A stretch of DNA of 64,000 nucleotides. Origin: Nonomuraea rhodomycinica. Its GTDB lineage: Bacteria; Actinomycetota; Actinomycetes; Streptosporangiales; Streptosporangiaceae. Positions 56,598 through 64,000 of this stretch are shown here, in pieces. The DNA lies in the NCBI RefSeq assembly GCF_013363995.1, contig NZ_JABWGO010000001.1, positions 1,869,222 to 1,933,221 on the forward strand, read 5' to 3'. The notes under the pieces were generated by a model. The model saw only the letters and a list, made by a program, of their open reading frames with translations, had not been told where the DNA came from and did not search any database. The stretch's first letter is position 1, and the number at the start of each line of letters is the position of its first letter. Position numbers and translations under genes: made by a program.

Positions 56598-59138
56598 TCA
56601 GCTCACCGGCACCGATGCGCGCGGCGCGACCAGCCGGTGGAGCCGCCGCGCCTCCTGCACGACCCGGCTCGAGCCCTTGCGGGACGCCATGGCGGCGAGG
56701 GCGGGCAGGTCGGCCCGGGCCCTCGCGGGGCGGGCGGCCGTCGCGGCGGCGGCCATGAGGTCGGCGAGCCCGGCGCGGGGCCGGTCGCCGTCCGCGGGGA
56801 GCAGGGACGGCAGCAGCCGCGCGGCCACCGCCCACGCCGCGTCGTGGCCGCCCCCGCGCGCGGCCTCGTCGAGGGTCGCCGACACCCGGTTGAGCTTGAG
56901 GTGACCCTCCCTGATCAGTTCGGTGAGCGCGGCGCCGAGGGCCTCGATCGGCGTCTCACCGCGCGCCGCCAGCGTGAGCAGCGCGTCGGCCGTGCTCGCC
57001 CGGGAGGCCGGGTCGGCGTGGCCCATCCCGTAGGCCAGCGCGTACGCGGTGGCCGTCCCCGCGGGACCGGCGCACCGCGCGAGATCCCCCAGGACGGCGG
57101 CCACGCCGCTCTTCGCCTCCACCGCGTGCGCCAGGTACCGGAGGAGATGGGCCGCCGCGAGCTCCCGGTGCGACGGGAGGGCCAGGGCCCACCAGTTCAG
57201 CAGCTCGGGATAGTAGGCGGACGAGATCGTCTCCAGCCCCTCCATGGCGGGCAGCGTCAGGCTCACGCGGACGCACGCGTGGGTCGACCAGTAGTCGGTC
57301 GAGGTGAACGGCTCGCAGGACACCTCCGGGTCGGGCAGGCGGTCGCCGGACATCCAGGCGGCGCAGGCGCGGCCGGCGGCGGAGGTGAAGGTCCGGGCCC
57401 GGGCCGCGGTCGCCTCGTCCACCTCGCGGGGCAGCCGGAGGAGGGCCTGCGCGAGGTCGGCGGGCAGCGCCTCCGCCCCGGACGCCTCCAGGAGGGCGAG
57501 GCGGTCGAGCAAGGTCTCGGCGGCGACGTGGCCGGTGCCCGAGGTCGGGGCGGCCAGCAGGACCGGGTAGCCCGCCCCGCGCTCGAAGACGGCGACCAGC
57601 TCGAACGCGCGCGCCCGGTACAGCCGGTCGATCGCCCTGTGGTCGCCGGACGAGCCGTCCGGCCGGTTCGCGGCCGAGATCCCGCGGCTCTCCTGCGGAG
57701 CGGCGAAGGCGAGGAAGGCCCGGTGGAGGAGGTGCTCCGCCTCGTCGCCGAGGTTCTTGCCGTAGTAGTGGCGGGGGTGCTCCCACCACGGGCGCAGCGC
57801 CTCGCGAAGCGCGTCGGGCGCGCGGTGCGACCACTCGGCGAGCCCCGCGAGGAGCCGTTCGAAGGTGTACGCGTCGCCGCGCGACCCGCGGAAGCCGGCC
57901 AGCTCGCGGGCCAGCTCGCCGGGCGAGGCGACGGGCGGCGGGAGCTGCGGGGCGGGAGCCGCGACCGGGACCGGGACGGCCGGCTCGTCCTCCTCGGGCA
58001 GCTCGCCGTAGGCCGCGGCGATCCGTTCGCGCAGCTCGCCCGGCAGCGTGGCCGCCGCCTCCCTGATCGCCTCGCGCCCCTCCTCCCCGGCCACCGGCGC
58101 CAGCGGGACGGCCAGCCGCACGGCCCGTTCCTGCAGCACCAGCGCCTCGTGGCCGATGATCCCGGACAGGGCGCGCAGCGCGACGTCGGCCCGCCCGGCG
58201 GCGCGGGGCCCGGCCGTGGACCCCAGCCACGAGAGCACGGCCCGCAGCAGCCTCGGCTCCGGCCGGAACGTCAGGGCCTCCACCGCCTCGGCGAACAGCT
58301 CCTCCTCCAGCCGGCCCGCCTCGTCCAGCGCCCGCAGCCGCGCCACGGCCGACTCGGCCACCGGGACCGGCGCGGGCGGCAGCAGGCGGACGTAGTCCTC
58401 GGCGCGCTCCGCGGTCTCGTCGAGGTTCGGTTCGAGCCAGTCGTGCAGGTTCGCGAGGACGGGCAGGCCGTTCTGACCGTCGCGCAGGAGGCGTCCGACG
58501 ACGCCGTCGAGCACGGCGCGGCGATCCAGCAGTCCGGCCCGCACCAGCTCGCTGATGACCAGGGCTCCGGCGGCCGAGAGGCCGTCGCGCAGTCCGTCGC
58601 TCTCGAAGATCCGCGGCCCCAGGACGGGGAGCAGCGGGTCCGTCGCGGCCGACTCGACCTGGAGCTCACCGAGCCAGCCCGCCATGAACGCGGGGTTGTC
58701 GGGCGGCTCGGCGCCGCTCTCGCGGAGGAGGGCGGCGGCCAGCTCCCAGTGGTCCAGCTCGGGCAGGCGCACCCGGGCGGCGACGCGGCGGGCCAGCTCG
58801 GCCCGCCACGGCTCCGGCCGGTCGCGCACCAGGTCGAGGATGCGAACGACGTCGCGCGGGTCCTGCCTCCGCCAGCGGAACTCGCGCCGGAACAGCCACG
58901 TGGCGACCGCCGCCGAGCCGCCGAGGCAGCCCACCCCCACCATGACGAGGGGACGGATGTGGTGGCGGAACTCCCCGCCCCACCACGGCTGCCCGCCGCG
59001 GACCGACTTCCGCACGTGCTCCGTCGCCTCGGCCGCGACGGCCTTGCGGTCGGCCGGGCCGAGCCCGGCCACGAGCTGGGCCGTGCGGGCGACGTCGCCG
59101 CCGCGGATGAAGGGGTACAGGTCGTTCCAGGCGGTCAT
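56598..59138 (-). CDS. DUF6493-like large helical protein
   Basis: The protein has 846 residues, with ATG behind GGAGAGG. The start MTAWNDLYPFIRGGDVARTAQLVAGLGPADRKAVAAEATEHV is typical of the DUF6493 group. It is followed by long Leu/Ala-rich helical repeats, a Pro-rich linker (EEDEPAVPVPVAAPAPQLPPP) near residue 390, and a second helical half with THACVRVSLTLPAMEGL and LLNWWALALPSHRELAAAHLLRYLAHAVEAKSG. DUF6493 genes normally sit directly behind SWIM zinc-finger genes in actinobacteria. Here the SWIM gene is 3 kb away and on the other strand. No enzymatic motif is visible; a scaffold for the SWIM protein is the simplest inference. Confidence 0.7.
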   Translation of the reverse strand: MTAWNDLYPFIRGGDVARTAQLVAGLGPADRKAVAAEATEHVRKSVRGGQPWWGGEFRHHIRPLVMVGVGCLGGSAAVATWLFRREFRWRRQDPRDVVRILDLVRDRPEPWRAELARRVAARVRLPELDHWELAAALLRESGAEPPDNPAFMAGWLGELQVESAATDPLLPVLGPRIFESDGLRDGLSAAGALVISELVRAGLLDRRAVLDGVVGRLLRDGQNGLPVLANLHDWLEPNLDETAERAEDYVRLLPPAPVPVAESAVARLRALDEAGRLEEELFAEAVEALTFRPEPRLLRAVLSWLGSTAGPRAAGRADVALRALSGIIGHEALVLQERAVRLAVPLAPVAGEEGREAIREAAATLPGELRERIAAAYGELPEEDEPAVPVPVAAPAPQLPPPVASPGELARELAGFRGSRGDAYTFERLLAGLAEWSHRAPDALREALRPWWEHPRHYYGKNLGDEAEHLLHRAFLAFAAPQESRGISAANRPDGSSGDHRAIDRLYRARAFELVAVFERGAGYPVLLAAPTSGTGHVAAETLLDRLALLEASGAEALPADLAQALLRLPREVDEATAARARTFTSAAGRACAAWMSGDRLPDPEVSCEPFTSTDYWSTHACVRVSLTLPAMEGLETISSAYYPELLNWWALALPSHRELAAAHLLRYLAHAVEAKSGVAAVLGDLARCAGPAGTATAYALAYGMGHADPASRASTADALLTLAARGETPIEALGAALTELIREGHLKLNRVSATLDEAARGGGHDAAWAVAARLLPSLLPADGDRPRAGLADLMAAAATAARPARARADLPALAAMASRKGSSRVVQEARRLHRLVAPRASVPVS

Positions 59139-59267
59139 GGGGGCCTCTCCAGTACGGGGTCACTGGATCGGAGACATTAGCGACGCCTTACGACAATCTT
59201 GATCGGCCAGGGCCGGCCTCGGCGAGCACAGCCGCGAATCCGGCGCGGCGGTCGGGGAGGGACGGGG

Positions 59268-60095
59268 TCAGCGGACGGTCGGGCGGGTCACGTCGTGGGC
59301 GCGGAGGTGCCCGCACATGCCCCACCGCTCCTCCGGCGGGCTCTCCATGAGGGCCGAGCCCGCGAGGTGGGCGGCGTCGCCCCCCTCCAGCGCGTCCAGC
59401 ACGGCGGCGGTGCGCCGCGCCTGCTCGGCGACGTTGCGCTCCCACAGCTCCCGCCAGCGCCCCACGTTCGGGCGCACCAGCGCCACCGCGTCGGCGTACA
59501 GCCGGCGCAGCGGCTCCAGGTCACCGGCCGCGGCGGCCTCCGCAAGCCGCAGGAACCCCTCCACCGCCAGGTCACGGCGCCGGGCCACCGCCCGCTCGGT
59601 CTCCTCCCGCGACCCGCCGGCGGGCAGCGTGGCCGCCTCGCGATAGCGCACGGGGTCGCCCACGACGTCGGGCGGGAACGTCATGACCGCGTCGCCCGCC
59701 TCCGGCAGGCCCGCGTTCTGCATCACGACCACCACCTCCAGGCCGTCGTGGTTGACCGCCCGGTGGATCGTCCCGGGCGTGAACCACACCGTCGAGCCCG
59801 GCACCAGCTCGGTCTCGCGCGGCCCCCGCACGTCCAGCGTCTGCAACGCGCCCCGCCCGCCGACCACCACGTACGCCTCCGTCGAGGCCGTGTGCAGGTG
59901 CGGCGTCCCGCCGGCCAGGCCGTCGGCCGCGCACGTGCCGGAGTACACCGACAGCCGGCTCACCGACGTGCCACCGGGGAACGACGTGCCGCCGGGCGAC
60001 GGCGCGCCGCCGGAGGAGGTCATGCCGCCGGAGGAGGTCATGCCGTCGCGGGAGGTCATGCCGTCGCGGGAGGTCATGCCGTCGTGGGAGGCCAT
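59268..60095 (-). CDS. Cupin-domain protein with Met-initiated hexapeptide repeats at the N-terminus
   Basis: The protein has 275 residues. The cupin core (TPHLHTASTEAYVVVGGRGALQTLDVRG...VWFTPGTIHRAVNHDGLEVVVVMQNAG) has the His and Glu/His metal positions of small-molecule cupins. A helical C-terminal domain (LAVEGFLRLAEAAAAGDLEPLRRLYADAVALVRP) follows. Ahead of the core are five hexapeptides, MASHDG, MTSRDG twice and MTSSGG twice, then degenerate copies (APSPGG, TSFPGG). Each Met could serve as a start. It is the third gene of a leftward operon and overlaps the PmoA gene by 22 nt. In similar clusters such cupins help sugar catabolism; the ligand is unknown. Confidence 0.8.
   Translation of the reverse strand: MASHDGMTSRDGMTSRDGMTSSGGMTSSGGAPSPGGTSFPGGTSVSRLSVYSGTCAADGLAGGTPHLHTASTEAYVVVGGRGALQTLDVRGPRETELVPGSTVWFTPGTIHRAVNHDGLEVVVVMQNAGLPEAGDAVMTFPPDVVGDPVRYREAATLPAGGSREETERAVARRRDLAVEGFLRLAEAAAAGDLEPLRRLYADAVALVRPNVGRWRELWERNVAEQARRTAAVLDALEGGDAAHLAGSALMESPPEERWGMCGHLRAHDVTRPTVR
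60006..60095. repeat. Five 18-bp repeats with an ATG in each unit, at the cupin 5' end
   Basis: Five consecutive 18-base units on the minus strand follow ATGRCCTCC-NNN-GRCGGC and encode M(T/A)S(R/H/S)(D/G)G. Two degenerate units without ATG follow. The array overlaps the end of the PmoA gene. Confidence 0.9.
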
Positions 60096-61012
60096 GCCGT
60101 CGCTCCTGCGGCCAGCGCCGCCCTGCCCCGCTCGGCCAGCAGCGCCGTGCCCTCCTCCCCCCGGTCGCCGTCGGCCACCACGACCGCGTACCGGAAGCGC
60201 AGCGTCTCGCCGTCCGGCAGCTCCAGCTCCTCGCTGAAGAACGGTGCCGGGCACAGGCAGGCGAACTCCTCGGTGCGGGCGAACCACTGCGGCGGGTGCC
60301 GCGGGTTCGCGGTGTCGTCCACCATGACGATCGTCGAGTGGCCGCCCGTGCCGTCGTGCCGGCCGCGGAAGCCGAACCACTCGGCGCGGGTGCCGCGCAG
60401 CTCGCCGCCGCCCGCCCCGGTGGGCGACTGGATGAGGCCGCCGGTGAACGAGCGCGGCCCGCGCCAGAACAGCCCGCCGTAGCCGGCGTTCTCGCGTCCC
60501 TTGGTGGTCGGCGAGCCGAAGGACAGCGCCGCGCCGGACACGTTCGTCATGGTGGTGTCGAACACCAGCGCCCACGTCGCGTCGTCGAGGACCGAGGCGG
60601 CCAGCGTGCGCCGCTCGTCGATGACGGGGGCGCCCGCCTGGGAGGTCCAGGCGAGGGTGTGGCCGATCTCGGCCCGGCCGCCCTCGGCCGACAGCGTGGT
60701 CATCTCCTGGTGGGTGGCGCTGCCGTTGTTGTCGAGCTGCACGTAGAACCGGCCGTGCACGTACGTCGGTCCGCCCCAGAAGTTGTGCTCGCCGACGTGC
60801 GGCAGCGACCAGGCGATGCCCTTGTGCCAGACGTGGTCGTGCGGCCGGAACAGCGACACGAGTTCGCCGCCGAGGGTGCGGATCGGGTGGAGGTACGGCT
60901 TGGGCGACTCCAGCACCGGCGTGTCGGGCCGGTAGACGTAGGTGAAGAGCTGGACGCCGCCCGCCGAGACGGCGACCGACCGGCCGAGGGCGTGGTCGAC
61001 CTGAAGGGTCAC
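60074..61012 (-). CDS. PmoA family protein (DUF6807)
   Basis: The protein has 312 residues from a GTG overlapping the stop of the upstream dehydrogenase (GTGA). The central part has the PmoA landmarks SPKPYLHPIRTLGGELVSLFRPHDHVWHKGIAWSLPHVGEHNFWGGPTY and a later GYGGLFWRGPRSFTGG. The fold is a galactose-mutarotase-like beta-sandwich. PmoA proteins are often encoded with Gfo/Idh/MocA dehydrogenases, as here, and the conserved His residues suggest carbohydrate handling. There is no signal peptide. The precise reaction is unknown. Confidence 0.88.
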   Translation of the reverse strand: MTLQVDHALGRSVAVSAGGVQLFTYVYRPDTPVLESPKPYLHPIRTLGGELVSLFRPHDHVWHKGIAWSLPHVGEHNFWGGPTYVHGRFYVQLDNNGSATHQEMTTLSAEGGRAEIGHTLAWTSQAGAPVIDERRTLAASVLDDATWALVFDTTMTNVSGAALSFGSPTTKGRENAGYGGLFWRGPRSFTGGLIQSPTGAGGGELRGTRAEWFGFRGRHDGTGGHSTIVMVDDTANPRHPPQWFARTEEFACLCPAPFFSEELELPDGETLRFRYAVVVADGDRGEEGTALLAERGRAALAAGATAWPPTTA

Positions 61013-62109
61013 GGGTTCCTCACCTTCTCCCAGGGTGTGCCGGTCCCGTCCATCCGCGACGCGAACGGGTCGCCGGGCGTGATCTGTCCGCTGCGTACGC
61101 GCTCGCCGGTGAAGGCGGAGCGGTACAGGGCGGCGATGAACTCCATCGTCCGCCGGGCGTCCCCGGCCGTGACGGGCGGCGCCTCGCCCCGGTCGAGGGC
61201 GTCGAGCACCGCCGCGAACCAGCCCTCGTGGCCGCTCGGCACGGAGCTGCGCTCCCGGTTCCACAGCGCGGCGACGTCCTCGTGGCCGGGGGCCGGGGTG
61301 ACGGTCCAGTCGTCGTCGGTGTAGCCGTACAGGTGCTCCACCTCGACGGTGGCGCGCTCGTAGTCGAAGCGCAGCGCGGAGGTCTGCCGCGGCGACACCA
61401 CCGAGTTGACCACGGTGGCGACCGCGCCGCTGTCGAAGGTGACCAGCGCGGCCGACACGTCCTCGGTGTCGACGGCGCGGGCCCGGCGGGCGGCGACCGC
61501 GGTGACCTCGCGCCACGGCCCGAGGACCGAGAGCAGCAGGTCGAACTGGTGGATGCCGTGCCCCATCGTCGGGCCGCCCCCCTCGCTCTCCCACGTGCCG
61601 CGCCAGGGCACCGCGAAGTACGCCTCGTCGCGGTACCACTGGGTGGCGCAGGTGGCGAGCAGCGGCCGGCCCAGCTCCCCCGCGTCGGCGAGGCGGCGCA
61701 GCCGCAGCGTGCCCGCGCCGAAGCGGTGCTGCAGGACGGTGGCGACGTGCGCCGTGGAGCGGGCCTCCGCCTCCACCAGCGCGTCCATCTCGGCCAGCGA
61801 GAGCGTCGGCGGCTTCTCCACCAGCACCGTCACCCCCGCCTCCAGGCACTCCAGGGCGAGCGGCGCGTGCAGCGCGGGCGGGGTGCAGAGGTGGACCAGG
61901 TCCACCTCGCCCTCGCGCAGCAGATCGGTCAGGCTCGCGTGGACGCGGGGGATCTCCCACGTCTCCGCGAACGCCTTGGCCCGGCCGAGGTCCACGTCAA
62001 CGGCGGCGGCGAGGCTCGCCCGCCCGGCCGAGGCGGCGACGGCCTCGGCGTGGGCGGTGGCGATCCCACCGGTGCCGACGATGGCGGACCGGTAGTTCCG
62101 TTGAGACAA
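61009..62109 (-). CDS. Gfo/Idh/MocA family oxidoreductase
   Basis: The protein has 366 residues. The Rossmann motif AIVGTGGIATAHAEAVAAS and the conserved VLVEKPPTLSLAEMD (EKP) in the active-site region, then GGGPTMGHGIHQFDLLLSVLG supplying the catalytic His, identify an NAD(P)-dependent sugar or sugar-derivative dehydrogenase. The start is set at TTG (SQRNYRSAIVG) because GGAG lies seven bases upstream; a GTG nine codons earlier gives a Pro-rich unlikely N-terminus. It is the first gene of a three-gene operon (dehydrogenase, PmoA, cupin). A cre-like palindrome 32 nt upstream indicates LacI-family control. Confidence 0.88.
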   Translation of the reverse strand: MSQRNYRSAIVGTGGIATAHAEAVAASAGRASLAAAVDVDLGRAKAFAETWEIPRVHASLTDLLREGEVDLVHLCTPPALHAPLALECLEAGVTVLVEKPPTLSLAEMDALVEAEARSTAHVATVLQHRFGAGTLRLRRLADAGELGRPLLATCATQWYRDEAYFAVPWRGTWESEGGGPTMGHGIHQFDLLLSVLGPWREVTAVAARRARAVDTEDVSAALVTFDSGAVATVVNSVVSPRQTSALRFDYERATVEVEHLYGYTDDDWTVTPAPGHEDVAALWNRERSSVPSGHEGWFAAVLDALDRGEAPPVTAGDARRTMEFIAALYRSAFTGERVRSGQITPGDPFASRMDGTGTPWEKVRNP

Positions 62110-62140
62110 GGTGGGGCTCCAGGGGGGCGGGGGCACGCTG

Positions 62141-62154
62141 GGAAAACGCTTTCC
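62141..62154. promoter_or_regulatory. cre/LacI-like operator before the Gfo/Idh-PmoA-cupin operon
   Basis: GGAAAACGCTTTCC, in the context TGGGAAAACGCTTTCCACA, is a near-palindrome of the LacI/GalR-family type, 32 nt upstream of the dehydrogenase start on the strand that operon uses. Confidence 0.65.
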
Positions 62155-62346
62155 ACAGTCTGCCCGGAGGGTCGCGGCAGCGTCAAGAGCCGCCGTCGAG
62201 GCCGCCCGCGCCCTTCCGGGCTCCGGGTGCGCCTCGCACGCCCTCCCTCCGGACCGAGGAAGAGCGACCGCACCCCTTCACCTACAAGATCTCAACAGGT
62301 ATGGTCAGATCCGTTCGCGAAGAAAAGTTTCACCCCTGGAGGGACA

Positions 62347-62763
62347 GTGGGCAAGAAGCTTCAGTTGCTGGCGTTACCGGCGGCGGCCATCGCGCTGGCC
62401 ACCCTGACCGGCGGCCCGGCCCAGGCCGCCGACGGCTACGACCGCTGCCACGCCGGTTACTACTGCCTGTTCTCGGGCCTCGACGGCTCGGGCGACATCG
62501 TCGAGATCAAGAGCGACACCCCCGACCTCGCCGCGCTGAACATGGCGGACCGCGCCAAGTCCGACTGGAACCGCACGACCTCCTACATCCACCTGTACTC
62601 CGAGGCCAACTACGGCGGCTGCTCGGCTGTGACCAGCCCCGGCGGCAAGGGCAACTTCTACAGCGCCTTCCGCGACTTCTTCGACTCCGTCCGCGTCGGC
62701 GGCCCGAACGGCCCCTCCTGCGAGGTGACGTTCTCCCGCTCGGTCACCGACTCGCACGGCTGA
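62347..62763 (+). CDS. Secreted peptidase inhibitor I36-like protein
   Basis: The protein has 138 residues from a GTG preceded by GGAGG. The Sec signal KKLQLLALPAAAIALATLTGGPAQA ends before ADGYDRCHAGYYCLFSGLDGSGDIV. The gamma-crystallin-like fold of the I36/SMI family is indicated by CxxGYYCLF, TSYIHLYSEANYGG and FRDFFDSVRVGG, with Cys pairs. Known members inhibit metalloproteases such as griselysin; others are structural secreted proteins. A strong terminator follows directly, so the gene is probably monocistronic. Confidence 0.85.
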   Translation: MGKKLQLLALPAAAIALATLTGGPAQAADGYDRCHAGYYCLFSGLDGSGDIVEIKSDTPDLAALNMADRAKSDWNRTTSYIHLYSEANYGGCSAVTSPGGKGNFYSAFRDFFDSVRVGGPNGPSCEVTFSRSVTDSHG

Positions 62764-62771
62764 CCCGGTCC

Positions 62772-62815
62772 CCGGCCCGGCGGCGCGCGAGGGGTCACGC
62801 GCGTCGCCGGGCCGG
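62772..62815. terminator. Strong stem-loop terminator
   Basis: An 18-base stem, CCGGCCCGGCGGCGCGCG against CGCGCGTCGCCGGGCCGG, pairs at 17 positions with one G-T, around an eight-base loop. It lies right after the I36-like gene. Confidence 0.8.
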
Positions 62816-62896
62816 AGCCGTCTCATGACCCGCCGGGCCGACGCGGGCCGGCGGGGCGAGGCGGGCCGGCGGAACATGGCGGTGCGGGTTCGCCGG

Positions 62897-64000
62897 TCAG
62901 GCGCGGGCCGTCACGACGCTCGCCGCCGTCTCCCCGTGCAGGCCGCGTTCGTCCGTGTGCCGGGCCAGCAGCTCCCGTACGGCCTGGCGCAGCGCCTCGC
63001 CGTGCTCCCCGGCGTACGGCGCGGCGACCGCCGAGAACCCGAACAGGCAGCACAGCGCGTCCGGCCCGCCCGGCAGCGTGACCGGGACCGTCCACTCGTG
63101 CCGCTCGACCCCGGTGAACCCCGCCTCCTCGACCAGCGCGGCGACCTCCTCCCCCGCCGGCGTCCACGGCTCGGCGAACAGCTCGGCCTCCTCCGGGCCC
63201 AGCACGGCCCCCACGGCGTCGCGCAGCGCGCGGAACAGCGGGTTGCGTTCCAGCGGCAGCCAGGTGGCGATCGCGATCCGCCCGCCCGGCCGGGCCGCCC
63301 TGCGCATCTCCGCCACCGCCGCCCGCCGGTCCGGCACGAACTGGAGCACCTGCTGCGCGGTGACGACGTCGAACGCCTCGTCGGACACGTGCAGCGGCGC
63401 GGCCCCGCACTCGACGTACTGGATGGACGCCGGCCCGCCGGACGGCGGCGGCTCCTCGCGGGCGAGCGCCAGCATGGCCGGGCTCGGGTCGGTGCCGACG
63501 ACGGCGCCGGTCGGGCCCACGGCCGCCGCCAGCACGCGCGCGACCGTCCCCGGCCCGGTGCCCACGTCGAGGGCCCGCGCGCCGGGCGCGGGAGCGAGCG
63601 CGCCGACCAGCCGTTCCGCCCACGGCCCGAAGATCGCCGGCACCAGCACCTCCCGGTACGGCCGGACCCGCGCCGTGCCGCCCGCCTCGAACGCGGGCGC
63701 GGCGCCCCCGCCCCGCCCCGACCTGGTCGCCCCCTCCAGCGTGGCGGCCAGGTGGTCCACCTCGTCGGCCGCGTTGTACAGGTAGAACGACGACCGGATG
63801 GCCGCCGGGATGCCGAAGCGGCTGCACGCGAGCTGGGCGCAGTGGTGGCCGGAGCGCACGGCGATGCCCGCCTCGTCGAGCACCGTCCGCAGCTTCTGCA
63901 GCGGCACCCCGTCCACCACGAACGACAGCAGCGGCAGCCGGTCCACGCCGTCGGCCGGCCCGATGAACCGGATGCCCGGCACCCGCCCGAGCCGCTCCAG
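62897..64000 (-). CDS. SufS-like cysteine desulfurase fused to a class I methyltransferase (partial, N-terminus outside window)
   Basis: The visible 368 codons begin in the C-terminal domain of a class-V PLP enzyme: LPLLSFVVDGVPLQKLRTVLDEAGIAVRSGHHCAQLACSRFG, where RSGHHC carries the catalytic Cys of SufS-type desulfurases, then SSFYLYNAADEVDHLAATLE, the usual end of such proteins. Instead of stopping, the frame continues through a Gly/Arg-rich linker into a SAM-dependent methyltransferase (ALDVGTGPGTVARVLAAAVGPTGAVVGTDPSPAMLALA, FDVVTAQQVLQF, MRRAARPGGRIAIATW). Desulfurase-methyltransferase fusion suggests sulfur transfer followed by S-methylation, or a secondary-metabolite role. The start and the PLP-lysine domain are beyond the window. 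Confidence 0.82.
   Translation of the reverse strand: MERLGRVPGIRFIGPADGVDRLPLLSFVVDGVPLQKLRTVLDEAGIAVRSGHHCAQLACSRFGIPAAIRSSFYLYNAADEVDHLAATLEGATRSGRGGGAAPAFEAGGTARVRPYREVLVPAIFGPWAERLVGALAPAPGARALDVGTGPGTVARVLAAAVGPTGAVVGTDPSPAMLALAREEPPPSGGPASIQYVECGAAPLHVSDEAFDVVTAQQVLQFVPDRRAAVAEMRRAARPGGRIAIATWLPLERNPLFRALRDAVGAVLGPEEAELFAEPWTPAGEEVAALVEEAGFTGVERHEWTVPVTLPGGPDALCCLFGFSAVAAPYAGEHGEALRQAVRELLARHTDERGLHGETAASVVTARA

Noticed and set aside
1..64000. Integrated element, prophage, IS or tRNA-linked island
   Set aside because: No integrase, transposase, phage structural gene, tRNA or flanking direct repeat was recognised.

Overview
The window is very GC-rich DNA with strong GC3 bias, frequent GTG/TTG starts and purine-rich ribosome binding sites. 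Its gene content (F420-type LLM oxidoreductase, BKACE enzyme, DUF6571-like cassette, SWIM/DUF6493 proteins, many secreted carbohydrate enzymes) points to a filamentous actinobacterium. A Streptosporangiaceae genus such as Nonomuraea is my best guess, but this is inference. I see no rRNA, tRNA, CRISPR array, IS element or prophage, so this looks like accessory-rich chromosome.

Layout. 1-5.0 kb: secreted beta-helix protein (cut by the window edge), a lipoprotein, a histidine phosphatase pseudogene, a type-B carboxylesterase and a BKACE enzyme. 5.0-13.6 kb: a co-directional block of two tandem paralogous ~830-residue repeat proteins, an HExxH/vWA protein and a MoxR-like protein with two AAA+ modules. 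This looks like a MoxR-vWA machine. 13.7-21.9 kb: PL8 lyase, a pair of ABC exporter half-transporters, half of an FtsX-type permease, and a GT2 glycosyltransferase. 21.8-24.7 kb: three overlapping genes (small helical protein, DUF6571-like protein, lipoprotein). 24.8-29.3 kb: TetR-controlled asymmetric heterodimeric ABC exporter with a clear palindromic operator. 29.3-30.6 kb: NTF2-like protein and LLM oxidoreductase.

30.8-32.3 kb holds the most exciting locus. A 49-residue peptide ending in an aromatic-rich tail (KYPYWPYHGGE) sits 14 nt upstream of a cytochrome P450. This is the minimal layout of P450-cyclised RiPPs. 32.4-36.2 kb: MarR/isochorismatase and Rrf2/NAD(P)-binding divergent pairs, DUF4180 protein, and a membrane-anchored DUF5666-like protein. 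36.6-42.9 kb: GH114, amidohydrolase, GH43 with an eight-copy hexapeptide insertion, and a beta-solenoid membrane protein.

43.0-52.1 kb: a probable Amadori-product (fructosamine) operon. It contains a FrlB-like SIS deglycase, FrlD-like PfkB kinase, polar amino-acid type ABC importer, ornithine-cyclodeaminase-like enzyme and LacI regulator, with a perfect 14-bp operator in front. Facing it is a LysR / 41-aa peptide / FAD amine-oxidase operon whose three genes overlap. 52.3-59.1 kb: SWIM zinc-finger protein and DUF6493-like protein, normally neighbours. Here they are separated by a LacI gene, a LacI-type operator fused to a frameshifted CocE/NonD hydrolase remnant, and a DUF72 gene. 59.3-62.2 kb: a leftward Gfo/Idh-PmoA-cupin operon behind a cre-like operator. 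62.3-64 kb: a secreted I36-type inhibitor and the end of a SufS-like desulfurase fused to a methyltransferase, cut by the window edge.

A recurring trait is short in-frame tandem-repeat expansion inside otherwise ordinary genes (ABC exporter N-terminus, P450, Rrf2, GH43, LacI, cupin), plus GC-rich direct repeats in several intergenic gaps.
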